Source: Pleomorphovibrio marinus (lineage in GTDB: Bacteria; Bacteroidota; Bacteroidia; Cytophagales; Cyclobacteriaceae). Taken from it: 64,000 bases of DNA. Positions 55,776-64,000 of the stretch are shown piece by piece. Position 1 is the first letter of the stretch. The number at the start of each line of letters is the position of its first letter. The stretch covers positions 1,054,001 through 1,118,000 of the forward strand of contig NZ_QCXY01000001.1 in assembly GCF_003347495.1 (NCBI RefSeq), given 5' to 3'. Under the pieces are notes generated by a model. The model saw only the letters and a list, made by a program, of their open reading frames with translations, was not told the DNA's origin and did not search any database. Position numbers and translations under genes: made by a program.

Positions 55776-55873
55776 AATATTGGATTTCCACTAAAATCGC
55801 TTAAATTCATTTTATATCAAAAAATATTGCCTGCCAGTCCTTTTGGGTAGAATTAGGCAGGCAATTAATCAAA

Positions 55874-57286
55874 TCAGACCTTATAATAATCTTCCCACCC
55901 CTTTCGCGGAGGAGAACCGACCAGCAAGGCATTGGCCAGTGGGTGGTTGGTAATTTGCTTCTTCTCCCGGTCAAATAGGATCTTTTCATTAAGTTGCTGC
56001 GCCATGACCCCCAGGCTAAATACCTGGCTTAAAGGCCCGGCAATCTCAAAGGAAGATCGGCATTTTTCCTCCCCTTTACAGGCTTTCAGGAAATTGGCAA
56101 AGTGATTGGAGGGGCTTTCCGGTACCTCTGGAAGTTGCGAATGCAAATCATTTGCCGCTTCTTCAGGAATAATGCTCAAAGTACTACCATGTGAACCTCC
56201 CTTGAAGGTCAGGTCTTTGCCATAAATGATCTTTCCAGGGTTCAGCTTGGCAGGCTGCAACTGACCGGTACTTGGTGGCGGGATATCTGGGTCGAGTTCG
56301 GAGACACCATAGCCTTCAGGTACAGGGGGAATATTATTCATCCCGTCGTACCAGGTGATGGTGAGTGGGGGCATATTTCCTCTTTCGGGAAATTTGAACT
56401 CCAACGTAGAGGACATTGGGAAAAAGAAGGGGTTATGCCCATCCAATTTTACCGGATTGACTTCATGAGGAAGGCCTAATTCCAAAAACTCATGGGCGGT
56501 ATCCATAATGTGGGCTCCCCAGTCCCCTAAGGCACCCATACCAAACTGATACCAGCACCTCCATTGGCCATTATGAAAATCTTTGTTATAATCATGTGGC
56601 TCTATTGCCGACAACCAGGTATCCCAATCCATGGTAGTAGGTAAGGGTTCGGCCGGGGGATAACTGCTCATATTCACATCCCAATCGTGCCAGCGGCGCC
56701 TGCCGTTCATATGGGCTGTCATCGCAGTGACATCCTGGATAATTCCCGCATCTTTCCAAGCCTTGAACTGGAAATAGTTGCCTTCAGAATGTCCCTGATT
56801 TCCCATTTGTGTAGCGACCTTGTATTTTTTTGCTCCGGCCATCATCAGCTCAATTTCTTGAAAAGTGCGCGCCATGGGTTTTTCTACATAGACGTGCTTG
56901 CCCATCGCCATCGCATGCATGGTAATGGGGAAATGGGAAAAATCAGGAGTGCCCACTGTGATGGCCTCAATCTCATTTCCCATTTTGTCAAACATCACCC
57001 GGAAATCTTGGAATCGAGGCACATCTGGAAACATTTCTATAATCTTCTCGGTATGAGGTGCTCCCATATCCACATCGCATAATGCGACAATATTTGCCAG
57101 CCCGGTGGCATGGAGGGCACGGATAATCTCTCCACCTCTATTTCCTATGCCACAGCAGGCCAGGTTCACCTTGTCACTGGGGGCAACATAGCCCAAAGGC
57201 TTTCCCAAGACCATGGAGGGTATCAAGGATACGGCTGCCATACCCAATGTTCCTGATTTAATAAAATGTCTTCTGTTTTTATGCAT
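55874..57286 (-). CDS. Tat-signal Gfo/Idh/MocA-family oxidoreductase
   Basis: This 470-residue protein has a twin-arginine leader (NRRHFIKSGTLGMAAVSLIP). Its Rossmann entry reads CCGIGNRGGEIIRAL, the family EKP motif is VYVEKPMARTF, and a C-terminal Gfo/Idh domain carries the GDWGAHIMDTAHEF active-site segment. Exported family members act on sugars with tightly bound NAD(H), for example glycoside-processing enzymes in Bacteroidota. It lies upstream of the sulfatase on the same strand with a 98 bp gap. Confidence 0.85.
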   Translation of the reverse strand: MHKNRRHFIKSGTLGMAAVSLIPSMVLGKPLGYVAPSDKVNLACCGIGNRGGEIIRALHATGLANIVALCDVDMGAPHTEKIIEMFPDVPRFQDFRVMFDKMGNEIEAITVGTPDFSHFPITMHAMAMGKHVYVEKPMARTFQEIELMMAGAKKYKVATQMGNQGHSEGNYFQFKAWKDAGIIQDVTAMTAHMNGRRRWHDWDVNMSSYPPAEPLPTTMDWDTWLSAIEPHDYNKDFHNGQWRCWYQFGMGALGDWGAHIMDTAHEFLELGLPHEVNPVKLDGHNPFFFPMSSTLEFKFPERGNMPPLTITWYDGMNNIPPVPEGYGVSELDPDIPPPSTGQLQPAKLNPGKIIYGKDLTFKGGSHGSTLSIIPEEAANDLHSQLPEVPESPSNHFANFLKACKGEEKCRSSFEIAGPLSQVFSLGVMAQQLNEKILFDREKKQITNHPLANALLVGSPPRKGWEDYYKV

Positions 57287-57410
57287 TGTCAGTTTTACCT
57301 ATTTATTGGCAATTTAATTGAAATGATACTAAATTATTTCTTTACTTGGAAGAATTAATTCCATTAGTTCATTAATCTTGTTTTGCCAACTGTCCTCAAA
57401 AACTATTTGT

Positions 57411-57439
57411 AATCGAGCACGACCCAAGCGACACACGGA
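57411..57439 (+). repeat. Leader-ORF repeat remnant
   Basis: AATCGAGCACGACCCAAGCG followed by ACACACGG matches the 5' third of the element, with the start codon changed and the 3' half and end box missing. It lies in the 57287-57497 gap between two minus-strand genes, so it is not in the start-codon position seen for the intact copies. Confidence 0.65.
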
Positions 57440-57497
57440 AAACTGCATGGACTTGTTTAATAAGAAATTTCCCTTGAAATGGTGTGTTGGAATATCT

Positions 57498-57845
57498 TTA
57501 AAATTCCTTTTCGATTATTGTTTGTATAGTTATTTTTAGCTCTGGTAAATCTCGTTTAATTATTTCCCAAACCGCAGGTAACTTTATGTTAAAATACTCA
57601 TGGGCGATCATATTTCTGAATGAACGCACTTTATACCATGGGTATTCATAATTGCTTAATTTATCGGTTTCAACATTAATTAATACTTCGCCCACAATGG
57701 TGAAATTGAATAAAACTGCATTATTCAAAATACTATTTTGACAAAAACTTTCTAAAGACTCATTTTTTACAAAATTTTCGATTTTTTCAATTGCTTTCAA
57801 AATATGTTCTAGTCTTTTTCTGCTTTCAAGGTGCTTATCTTTCAT
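57498..57845 (-). CDS. HepT-like HEPN toxin (DUF86)
   Basis: This 115-residue all-helical protein has the HEPN active-site motif R-x4-H-x-Y in RSFRNMIAHEYFNI (about residues 85-92). HEPN toxins are RNases or AMP acceptors paired with MNT nucleotidyltransferase antitoxins, which modify the motif Tyr. The gene overlaps the upstream MNT gene by 11 bp, the usual arrangement. All expected residues are present. Confidence 0.88.
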   Translation of the reverse strand: MKDKHLESRKRLEHILKAIEKIENFVKNESLESFCQNSILNNAVLFNFTIVGEVLINVETDKLSNYEYPWYKVRSFRNMIAHEYFNIKLPAVWEIIKRDLPELKITIQTIIEKEF

Positions 57846-58422
57846 AAATCAACTTCAAATCTTTTTTCACATTTTCAAATATGTAAGGCTTAAAAGAATC
57901 TATAAAACCCAAATCAACTTTTCTTTTTATGGCCTTCTCTAAATGGTGTTGGATTTCAGCTAAATCAAAATAACTGAAATTTTCGTCTGTTTTGACTGCA
58001 ATGTCAATATCGCTTTTTGGCCCATCATCTTGTCTTGAAAAAGATCCATAGATCCAAGCTTTCTGAATACTTGAAAACCCTTTTAATTCCTTAATTATGC
58101 AGGATAATATGTTTTTTCTGTCCATATTTAAATATGCCCTATACTCTACTTTTTCTTCCGCTTCTTGCAATGCTTTCAACGCCACATCTTCACCTTCTAC
58201 TTCATCCACCAGCTTGTCAGACAGCCAGGAAACAAGCAAGTCATTATCTTTCACCCTGAAATATTCGGCAAGTTTTACCACCTGTTCACGGTTTGCATTG
58301 CGTTTCCCTCTTTCAATTTTGCTTAAAATTGCCTGGTCAATGTCAAGGAATGCCGCAACTGTACGCAGTGGTAATTCCTTTTCCTTCCGTAGTTTCCTAA
58401 TCGTTTCGCCAAAATCCCCCAT
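57835..58422 (-). CDS. XRE-HTH fused to MNT nucleotidyltransferase antitoxin
   Basis: This 195-residue protein has an XRE helix-turn-helix at about residues 1-70 (ETIRKLRKEKELPLRTVAAFLDIDQAILSKIERGKRN), joined to a minimal nucleotidyltransferase domain with the GSFSRQDDGPKSDIDIAV signature (G-S-x10-D-x-D, about 115-135). MNT antitoxins AMPylate their HEPN partner. The built-in HTH suggests self-repression of the operon. The start is placed at ATG 58422; an in-frame codon at 58437 is an alternative. Confidence 0.85.
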   Translation of the reverse strand: MGDFGETIRKLRKEKELPLRTVAAFLDIDQAILSKIERGKRNANREQVVKLAEYFRVKDNDLLVSWLSDKLVDEVEGEDVALKALQEAEEKVEYRAYLNMDRKNILSCIIKELKGFSSIQKAWIYGSFSRQDDGPKSDIDIAVKTDENFSYFDLAEIQHHLEKAIKRKVDLGFIDSFKPYIFENVKKDLKLIYER

Positions 58423-58668
58423 ATCTCGGATTATCAATTACAACTATTTTGAAGAAAATCATTTTGAATAAATCTGTCAAAAATATAAAACTTCCTTGTG
58501 AAATCTGCTATCAAATCCTCTAAATTTTTCAATCGTTTATCATTGTCAAACGGGTGGTGGAAAATTAGATTTTTCAGATTTTTTTAAAATTTTGGATAGG
58601 AGTTAGATTTCCCTAATCCCTTAAAATGACTATCTTGGAATGACGATAAACCCTTTTACCCAGTCACC

Positions 58669-59955
58669 ATGATCTTGAAAAATCCAGTTTCCAGACGTTC
58701 CTTCGTAAAACACTCGCTGATTGGAAGTATCAGTATATTTACACTTCCCCCATTGGTAATAGCCGCATACAAACCAAAATTAATTACTTCAATGGATAAT
58801 GGGCCTGAATATAAGGTCGATTTGCAGGTGCCAACAAAGCTTTTTGATGGTGAGCAATGCTGGGTACATCCCCGGGTGGGCATCGTACCCCGGGCAGGGG
58901 AAGCACAGGCGCCAAGGGCAGTAATGACCCTGAACACTTTGGAACTATCAGGGTCAGACGTGTTCAAAGGTATGTATGAGATGTACACCGATGACCTGGG
59001 GCAGAGCTGGACCGAACCGGCAATTGTTGATCCCCTTGCGCCAAGAGTCGAACAAGTTGAAGATGAGGAGCGACCCGTGGCTGCAAGCGATTTTTGGCCT
59101 TCCTGGCACCGTCATACAGGCACCCTTTTGGGAACAGGGCATACCATTGTCTATACTCCTGATTGGAAAGTAGCCTCACCAAGACCCAGGCATACCGCCT
59201 ATTCGGTCTATGACCCAAAGTCGGACCAGTGGTCTCTATGGGATAAGTTAGCCATGCCTGAGGATCCCAAATTTCTTAATGCAGGTGCCGGCTGTGTACA
59301 ACGTTATGATGAGGATGACGGCACCATCCTCCTTCCCTTGTATTTTTCCCCTCCCGATCAAAACGCAAGGGTTACCGTAACTCGGTGTAATTTTGATGGG
59401 ACCAAACTTACCTATTTGGAGCATGGGACTGAATTGGCCATTGAAGATGATAGCAGGGGACTGCATGAGCCCTCTTTGACAAAATTTAAGGGGATTTATT
59501 ATTTAACCATTCGAAATGATAACCGTGGGTTTGTGGCTAGGAGTGAGGATGGGTTGAAATTCAGTCCCATGCAGGCTTGGAAATTTGACGATGGTGCCGA
59601 TTTGGGGAATTACAACACCCAGCAGCACTGGGTGACCCATAGTGAAGGGCTGTTTTTGGTGTATACCCGAAGAGGCGCGGACAACGACCATGTTTTCCGC
59701 CATCGGGCACCCCTCTTTATCGCCCAGGTGGATCCTGAGAAAATGGCTGTCATTCGGGAAACAGAACAGGTGCTGGTGCCTGAGCGGGGAGCTAGGCTTG
59801 GAAATTTTGGGGTCACCATGATCAGTCCGAAGGAGACTTGGGTTACTGTGTCGGAATGGATGCAGCCTAAAGGTGTGGAGCAATACGGTAGCGACGGCAG
59901 TGTATTTGTCGCCCGCATTCTTTGGGAGCAGTCTAATGGGCTGTTTCAGGCATAA
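58669..59955 (+). CDS. Tat-signal sialidase-like (Asp-box) protein
   Basis: This 428-residue protein has a twin-arginine leader (SRRSFVKHSLIGSISIF) and a sialidase-type propeller (CWVHPRVGIVPRAG, MYTDDLGQSWTEPAIVDPLAP, YDPKSDQWSLWDKL, ARSEDGLKFSPM). The HPRVGIVPR segment places an Arg in the position typical of the first catalytic arginine region in sialidase-fold proteins. The specificity is unknown. It begins the second catabolic run, and a short repeat remnant follows its stop. Confidence 0.7.
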   Translation: MILKNPVSRRSFVKHSLIGSISIFTLPPLVIAAYKPKLITSMDNGPEYKVDLQVPTKLFDGEQCWVHPRVGIVPRAGEAQAPRAVMTLNTLELSGSDVFKGMYEMYTDDLGQSWTEPAIVDPLAPRVEQVEDEERPVAASDFWPSWHRHTGTLLGTGHTIVYTPDWKVASPRPRHTAYSVYDPKSDQWSLWDKLAMPEDPKFLNAGAGCVQRYDEDDGTILLPLYFSPPDQNARVTVTRCNFDGTKLTYLEHGTELAIEDDSRGLHEPSLTKFKGIYYLTIRNDNRGFVARSEDGLKFSPMQAWKFDDGADLGNYNTQQHWVTHSEGLFLVYTRRGADNDHVFRHRAPLFIAQVDPEKMAVIRETEQVLVPERGARLGNFGVTMISPKETWVTVSEWMQPKGVEQYGSDGSVFVARILWEQSNGLFQA

Positions 59956-59964
59956 GTTCAAAAC

Positions 59965-59985
59965 GTGAAATCGAGAATGACATGA
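59965..59985 (+). repeat. Leader-ORF repeat remnant (first seven codons)
   Basis: GTGAAATCGAGAATGACATGA matches the first 18 bases of the element and then stops in frame. It is 10 bp after the sialidase-like stop codon. It may be a decayed copy; the match is short. Confidence 0.45.
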
Positions 59986-60076
59986 AAGATAGTATTGGAA
60001 TTCAACAGAAAAGTAATAGCACCATCCATAGCACACCCGTAATTTTGGATACTAAGGATTGCATAATCGGTATGCC

Positions 60077-60892
60077 ATGAAGATGAAAGAAAGCCTCGTG
60101 CTGAATAAACTCCGCAACGGAGAAAAAGTGACCAGTTTCAAGATCAATATGGCCGATGCTCGGGCAGTGGAAATCGCAGCAATAGCTGGGTTTGACTGTC
60201 TGTGGGTGGATCAGGAGCATATTGGCCAGGACTGGTCCATATTGGCGGCCCAAATTTGGGCAGCTAAGGCTCATCAAAAAGATGTGGTAGTGAGGGTTCC
60301 TAGGGGCAGTTACAGCGATTATGTGAAACCCTTGGAATTGGATGCTGCAGGTATTATGGTACCCCATGTCATGGGGGTAGAAGATGCCAAGAAGGTGATT
60401 CATCAGGTAAGGTTTCATCCTGTGGGGATGCGGCCCATAGACGGGGGCAATGCAGATGGAGCCTATACTGGCATGGATTTCCAGCATTACCTGAAAGAGG
60501 CTAATACCTCCAGATTTGTTATTTTCCAAATTGAAGACCCCGAAGCCCTGGAGTGCCTGGAAGAGATTGCTGCACTTGAAGGCTTTGACATGCTCTTTTT
60601 TGGGCCAGGGGATTTCAGTCAGGGGATTGGTGCACCTGGACAATGGGACCATCCGAAGATTAAAGAAGCCCGAAGACGCGTAGCTGAGGTAGCCGGAAAG
60701 TACGGTAAGTTTGCAGGAACCACCGGTGGTACAGCACAGTTGCCCGAACTTTATGCCATGGGCTATCAATTTGTGAGCATAGGTGCAGATGTGGTGGGCC
60801 TTACCCAATACTGCCAAAAATTGATAGCAGAGCTCCCTTCCGGGGAAGTGAGTGGAGAGACCAATTCTTACTATAACCCCTCGAAAGAGTGA
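60077..60892 (+). CDS. HpcH/HpaI-type class-II aldolase
   Basis: This 271-residue TIM-barrel protein has GFDCLWVDQEHIG, AAGIMVPHVMGVEDAKKVI, VGMRPIDGGNADGAY and the metal-binding Glu/Asp pair in FQIEDPEALECLEEIAALEGFDMLFFGPGDFSQ. The family cleaves 2-keto-3-deoxy or 4-hydroxy-2-oxo acids (for example RhmA, HpcH) to pyruvate and an aldehyde. With a DapA-type aldolase in the same region, the locus has two different keto-acid aldolases. The ATG at 60077 is preferred over a TTG at 60059. It shares one base with the next gene (TGATG). Confidence 0.85.
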   Translation: MKMKESLVLNKLRNGEKVTSFKINMADARAVEIAAIAGFDCLWVDQEHIGQDWSILAAQIWAAKAHQKDVVVRVPRGSYSDYVKPLELDAAGIMVPHVMGVEDAKKVIHQVRFHPVGMRPIDGGNADGAYTGMDFQHYLKEANTSRFVIFQIEDPEALECLEEIAALEGFDMLFFGPGDFSQGIGAPGQWDHPKIKEARRRVAEVAGKYGKFAGTTGGTAQLPELYAMGYQFVSIGADVVGLTQYCQKLIAELPSGEVSGETNSYYNPSKE

Positions 60893-61848
60893 TGGAAACA
60901 AGGGTTTTGGGAAATACCGGTTTGAAGGTGTCTGAAATTGCCTTTGGAGGGGTGGAAATAGGATTACCATATGGGATAGGTGTTCATTCAACGGCAGATA
61001 TGCTGCAAGAAAAGGATGCCCTCAAGCTATTGGAACTGGCTTTGGACAAGGGAATAAATTTCTACGATACGGCGCGAATGTATGGGGAATCCGAAAAGCT
61101 GATTGGAAAGGCGTTTAGAACCCGAAGAAGCCAGGTGCTGATCAGTACCAAGTGCCGTCATTTTCGGCTGGCGGATGGTGCCTTACCGGATTCACATTTG
61201 ATCCCCAAGATCATACGGGATTCTTTGGAAGAAAGCCTCCGGGAATTGAAAACCGATTATTTGGACGTTTATATGCTCCATCAAGCGGATTTGGAAATCA
61301 TAGGCCATCAGGCGATTACAGATACCTTTCAGGAATTAAAAGCTTCTGGGAAAGTCGGCAGTATTGGAGCCTCCACCTATACCTTGGAAGAATCCCAGCA
61401 TGCTATCCAAAGCGGGATTTGGGAAGTGGTGCAATTACCATTTAACCTTATGGATCAGCGGCAGTCAACCCTCTTTGAACTGGCTTCCGAAAGGGGAGTG
61501 GGTGTGGTGATCCGGTCTGTACTGTTAAAAGGACTACTGAGTGAGCGGGGCAAAAATCTACCGGAACCATTGGCCAATGTGGAAAAGCACCTTCAGGGAT
61601 TTGGACATTTGGCAGCCCGGAAAGGCATTGACTTGCCCTCCCTTGCTCTAGGGTTTGCACTTTCCTTTCCAGAAGTGGCTTCTGTCTTGGTGGGGATAGA
61701 TAAGGAAGAATACCTTCTTCATGCCTTAGCATCCGCAAATGGATCCTTTCTCAGCGAGAAGGAAATGGAAATCGCCAAAGACCTTGCCTATCCTGATCCG
61801 GCTTTTATTAATCTACCCCTTTGGGATAAAAAGGGGTGGTTGACTTAA
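60892..61848 (+). CDS. Aldo-keto reductase
   Basis: This 318-residue protein has the full AKR tetrad: Asp and Tyr in NFYDTARMYGES, Lys in LISTKCRHF and His in VYMLHQADLE. It starts METRVLGNTGLKVSEIAFGGVEIG. The nearest style is L-fucose or galactose dehydrogenase-like AKRs, so NAD(P)-linked oxidation of a sugar is possible. It starts on the ATG overlapping the aldolase stop. Confidence 0.87.
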   Translation: METRVLGNTGLKVSEIAFGGVEIGLPYGIGVHSTADMLQEKDALKLLELALDKGINFYDTARMYGESEKLIGKAFRTRRSQVLISTKCRHFRLADGALPDSHLIPKIIRDSLEESLRELKTDYLDVYMLHQADLEIIGHQAITDTFQELKASGKVGSIGASTYTLEESQHAIQSGIWEVVQLPFNLMDQRQSTLFELASERGVGVVIRSVLLKGLLSERGKNLPEPLANVEKHLQGFGHLAARKGIDLPSLALGFALSFPEVASVLVGIDKEEYLLHALASANGSFLSEKEMEIAKDLAYPDPAFINLPLWDKKGWLT

Positions 61849-61862
61849 CGAAATCGAAAACT

Positions 61863-62783
61863 ATGGTTCGCCTTGGCATATTGGGTATGAGTCCGGGGAA
61901 TGCCCACCCCTATTCCTGGTCATCCATCATCAACGGGAGCTTTGATGGCACTGAGATCGCTTCTATTGGTTATCCTGCCGTAGCCGATTACTTACAAGCA
62001 AATAGGGACACCCTTGGCATTCCAGGAGCAAAGGTAACCCATGTGTGGTGCCAGGATGTTGAAATCAGTAAAAGCATTTCCAAATCCTCCAATATACCGA
62101 CCATAGTGGAAAACCTCGAAGACATAAGGGGAGAGGTGGATGCGGTGATCCTTGCCAGGGACGATCCTGAAAACCATGTGGCCATGGCAAAGCCCTTCTT
62201 ATCGGCAGGAATTCCAATTTTTGTGGATAAGCCCTTGGCATTTTCCCAGGAAGACCTGGACTATTTTTCCGGTGAAGTAAAGGCAGGAAAATTCCTGATG
62301 TCTTGTTCCTCTATGCGCTATGCACAGGAATGCCGCACTGTGAAAACTGAGCTGAAGACTATTGGAAGGCTTCACCTGGTAACGGCTGTGGGGAAGAAGG
62401 ATTGGAAAAAGTACGGGGTACACCTTTTGGAGGCACTTTTCAGCACCCTGGATGACCCTACCCCCACTTGGGTGCAGCATGTAGGTGAAGAGAACAAGGA
62501 TGTGGTGGTCCTGGGCTTTGAAGATGGAACCAAGGCAAGCGTGCATTTATTTGCGGATATTTGTGGGACTTTTCAGCTTTCCTTTTTCGGAACCAATGGT
62601 TGGAAATTGGCAGAAATAAGGAATTCCTACAGTATGTTTAGGGACAATATGATTGAATTTATTCGCTCGGTAGAGGAGGGTAAAAGTCGTTTGGAATTTG
62701 AAAAGACCTACCGCATAATCCGTACAGTGATTGGCGCACAAAAGAGCTTAGAAAATGGGGGCAAAGTTATTCGATTGAACTAA
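61863..62783 (+). CDS. Gfo/Idh/MocA-family oxidoreductase (cytosolic)
   Basis: This 306-residue protein has a Rossmann entry RLGILGMSPGNAHPYSWSS, unusual in replacing the second GxG glycines with GMSPGNAH. The EKP-equivalent motif is FVDKPLAF and the C-terminal domain is typical. There is no signal peptide. The start is ATG 61863; codons upstream within the previous gene are not conserved-looking. It is 14 bp after the AKR gene in the same operon. Confidence 0.8.
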   Translation: MVRLGILGMSPGNAHPYSWSSIINGSFDGTEIASIGYPAVADYLQANRDTLGIPGAKVTHVWCQDVEISKSISKSSNIPTIVENLEDIRGEVDAVILARDDPENHVAMAKPFLSAGIPIFVDKPLAFSQEDLDYFSGEVKAGKFLMSCSSMRYAQECRTVKTELKTIGRLHLVTAVGKKDWKKYGVHLLEALFSTLDDPTPTWVQHVGEENKDVVVLGFEDGTKASVHLFADICGTFQLSFFGTNGWKLAEIRNSYSMFRDNMIEFIRSVEEGKSRLEFEKTYRIIRTVIGAQKSLENGGKVIRLN

Positions 62784-62789
62784 AAATTT

Positions 62790-63566
62790 ATGCACGTAAA
62801 GGACTTATTGGATTTAAAGGGAAAAGTGATTGTAGTCACCGGGGGGTCGGGTCAATACGGCAAATGCCTGGTGGAAGGTTTGGCTGAGGCCGGAGGCACG
62901 GTGATAACCACTTCCCGGGATATAGGCTCCGCTGAGCAAACTGCTGCTGCTTTTCAAGAAAGGGGGCTAAAGGTGTTTCCCTTGGAGCTCGACCAGGGAC
63001 TTCCTGAGTCAGTCACAGCTTTTCGGGAGAGATTGGTGTCGGAATTTGAAAAACTGGACGTGTTTGTAAACAATGCCGTGTCTCGCCCCATGAAGGGCTA
63101 CAAAGCCCCAATTGACCAGTTTTCCGAATCCATGCGTGTAAATGCCACTGGTATGATGGATCTGCTTAGGCAAATGACCGAGCTGATCATTTCGTCGGGT
63201 GGAGGGTCAGTGATCAATATAGCTTCCATGATGGGCATGAAAGGCCCCGACCTGTCAAACTACGAGGGCACTAATATGGGGGATCTTCCTCCGGACTATT
63301 TTTTCCACAACGCGGGCCTGATAAATATCTCCCGCTTTATGGCAAAAATGCATGCCGGGAAAAATATCCGTTTCAATTGCATTAGCCCAGGAGGCCTTTT
63401 TAACCATCAACCCCGTCCTTTCCTGGACAATTATTGTAAAAAGGTCCCCATGCGAAGGATGGCCAACCAAGACGATATCAAAGGGCTGGCCGTTTTGCTA
63501 GCTTCCGAGGCAGGAGCCTATATAAATGGTGAAAACATTCTAATGGATGGAGGTCTCAATGCCTGA
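62790..63566 (+). CDS. SDR-family protein with altered active site
   Basis: This 258-residue classical SDR has cofactor motif TGGSGQYGKC, NNAV, catalytic Ser in VINIASMMGMKG and Tyr in PPDYFFHN. The active-site Lys four residues after Tyr is Asn here (YFFHN, codon AAC). Otherwise the fold motifs are complete (NCISPGGLFN, LMDGG at the end). It is either an unusual SDR or a non-catalytic paralogue of the SDR that follows, whose start overlaps this stop by 8 bp. Confidence 0.82.
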   Translation: MHVKDLLDLKGKVIVVTGGSGQYGKCLVEGLAEAGGTVITTSRDIGSAEQTAAAFQERGLKVFPLELDQGLPESVTAFRERLVSEFEKLDVFVNNAVSRPMKGYKAPIDQFSESMRVNATGMMDLLRQMTELIISSGGGSVINIASMMGMKGPDLSNYEGTNMGDLPPDYFFHNAGLINISRFMAKMHAGKNIRFNCISPGGLFNHQPRPFLDNYCKKVPMRRMANQDDIKGLAVLLASEAGAYINGENILMDGGLNA

Positions 63567-64000
63567 TCCCTATAATGTGCAGGAAGACGGATTTGAAGCT
63601 CTCTTTGGGTTGCAAGGAAAGGTGATATGGGTAGTTGGAGGAGCAGGCTATTTAGGTTCGGCCATTGTAAAATTACTGGTTTCGGCAGGTGCCCGGGTAG
63701 TCTGTGCCGATTTGGGTGATAGAAGCAAAATGTTTGTAGGGGAAAACGGGCTTTATCCCAAGGTCGTCCCGGTTGCCTTGGACATTACCGAAGAAGAGCA
63801 AGTGGAGGATTTTGCCTCGGCACTTAGTGAATCCCTTGGCATTCCAGATGGTGTGGTGAACCTCACCTTCGCATCTACTACTAAGAAATTTGATGAATTG
63901 ACTGCTGCTGAATTTGACAAGGTCAATCAGGGAGGGATCACCTCCAGCTTTGTTTTTGGTAGAAAGGCATGTGACCTGATGGCTCAGCAAGGTGCAGGAA
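63559..64000 (+). CDS. SDR-family oxidoreductase (partial, C-terminus beyond right edge)
   Basis: The frame from ATG 63559 stays open to the right edge (147 residues). It begins MPDPYNVQEDGFEALF and has the SDR cofactor motif VVGGAGYLGSAI, an acidic residue ending strand 2 (VCADLGD), DIT for the adenine pocket, and NLTFAST in place of NNAG. The catalytic Ser/Tyr/Lys region is not in the window. It forms a pair with the preceding SDR, overlapping by 8 bp. Confidence 0.8.
   Translation, partial: MPDPYNVQEDGFEALFGLQGKVIWVVGGAGYLGSAIVKLLVSAGARVVCADLGDRSKMFVGENGLYPKVVPVALDITEEEQVEDFASALSESLGIPDGVVNLTFASTTKKFDELTAAEFDKVNQGGITSSFVFGRKACDLMAQQGAG

Noticed and set aside
60002-60991. 329-codon minus-strand ORF opposite the HpcH/HpaI aldolase
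   Set aside because: Shadow of a clearly conserved enzyme on the other strand.

Overview
The window looks like a chromosome segment of a Bacteroidota member of the Cytophagales, most like the Cyclobacteriaceae (Cyclobacterium, Algoriphagus and Echinicola type). The evidence is a SusC/SusD pair, a type IX secretion C-terminal sorting domain, a GldJ/GldK-type FGE-fold lipoprotein, Bacteroidota-type promoters (TTTG, about 20 nt, TAnnTTTG), no obvious Shine-Dalgarno sequences, and many lipoprotein and Tat-signal oxidoreductases. The genus is an inference.

Layout. Positions 1-29000 are mostly housekeeping: hflK (cut by the left edge), a COX3-like membrane protein, mfd, a GldJ-like lipoprotein, a secreted YCF48/PKD protein, prfA, two haem-c lipoproteins, a Tat-signal 2-hydroxyacid dehydrogenase, an SDR, a large ThuA/sugar-dehydrogenase/cytochrome-c fusion, a K+ channel, a LemA/DUF2207 pair, and the canonical rpsP-rimM-trmD-rplS operon followed by tRNA-Arg(CCU). 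From 29000 to the right edge the content is accessory. It holds a SusC/SusD locus with several Asp-box (sialidase-like) beta-propellers, a DapA/NanA-type aldolase, an AraC regulator, and a long run of tightly overlapping catabolic genes: 3-hydroxyacyl-CoA-dehydrogenase-like proteins, glutamate-semialdehyde-aminotransferase-like enzymes, a phytanoyl-CoA-dioxygenase-like enzyme, a Na+ symporter, an amidohydrolase-aminotransferase fusion, a sulfatase, Gfo/Idh proteins, an HpcH/HpaI aldolase, an aldo-keto reductase and SDRs. A HEPN/MNT toxin-antitoxin pair interrupts it. This reads as an uptake and catabolism locus for an unknown, probably sulfated or otherwise decorated sugar-acid-like compound.

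The most unusual content is non-coding. (1) A family of about 85-145 bp repeats, each a short leader ORF (typical start MKSSMTQATHGG), ends in a conserved AATTATAAAC-NN-ATG box whose ATG is the start codon of the next gene. Six clear copies precede four genes, sometimes in tandem, and carry removable GC-rich palindromes, often placed in frame. (2) A perfect duplicate of tRNA-Arg(CCU) is interrupted by two GC-rich palindromes of 28 and 64 nt, with a GIY-YIG nuclease gene between it and the intact copy. (3) A tRNA-Leu-like gene has a 55-nt variable arm and an abnormal anticodon loop. Together these suggest palindromic elements that insert into structured RNAs and small ORFs, by analogy with the Rickettsia palindromic elements. 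That link is an inference from this window alone.
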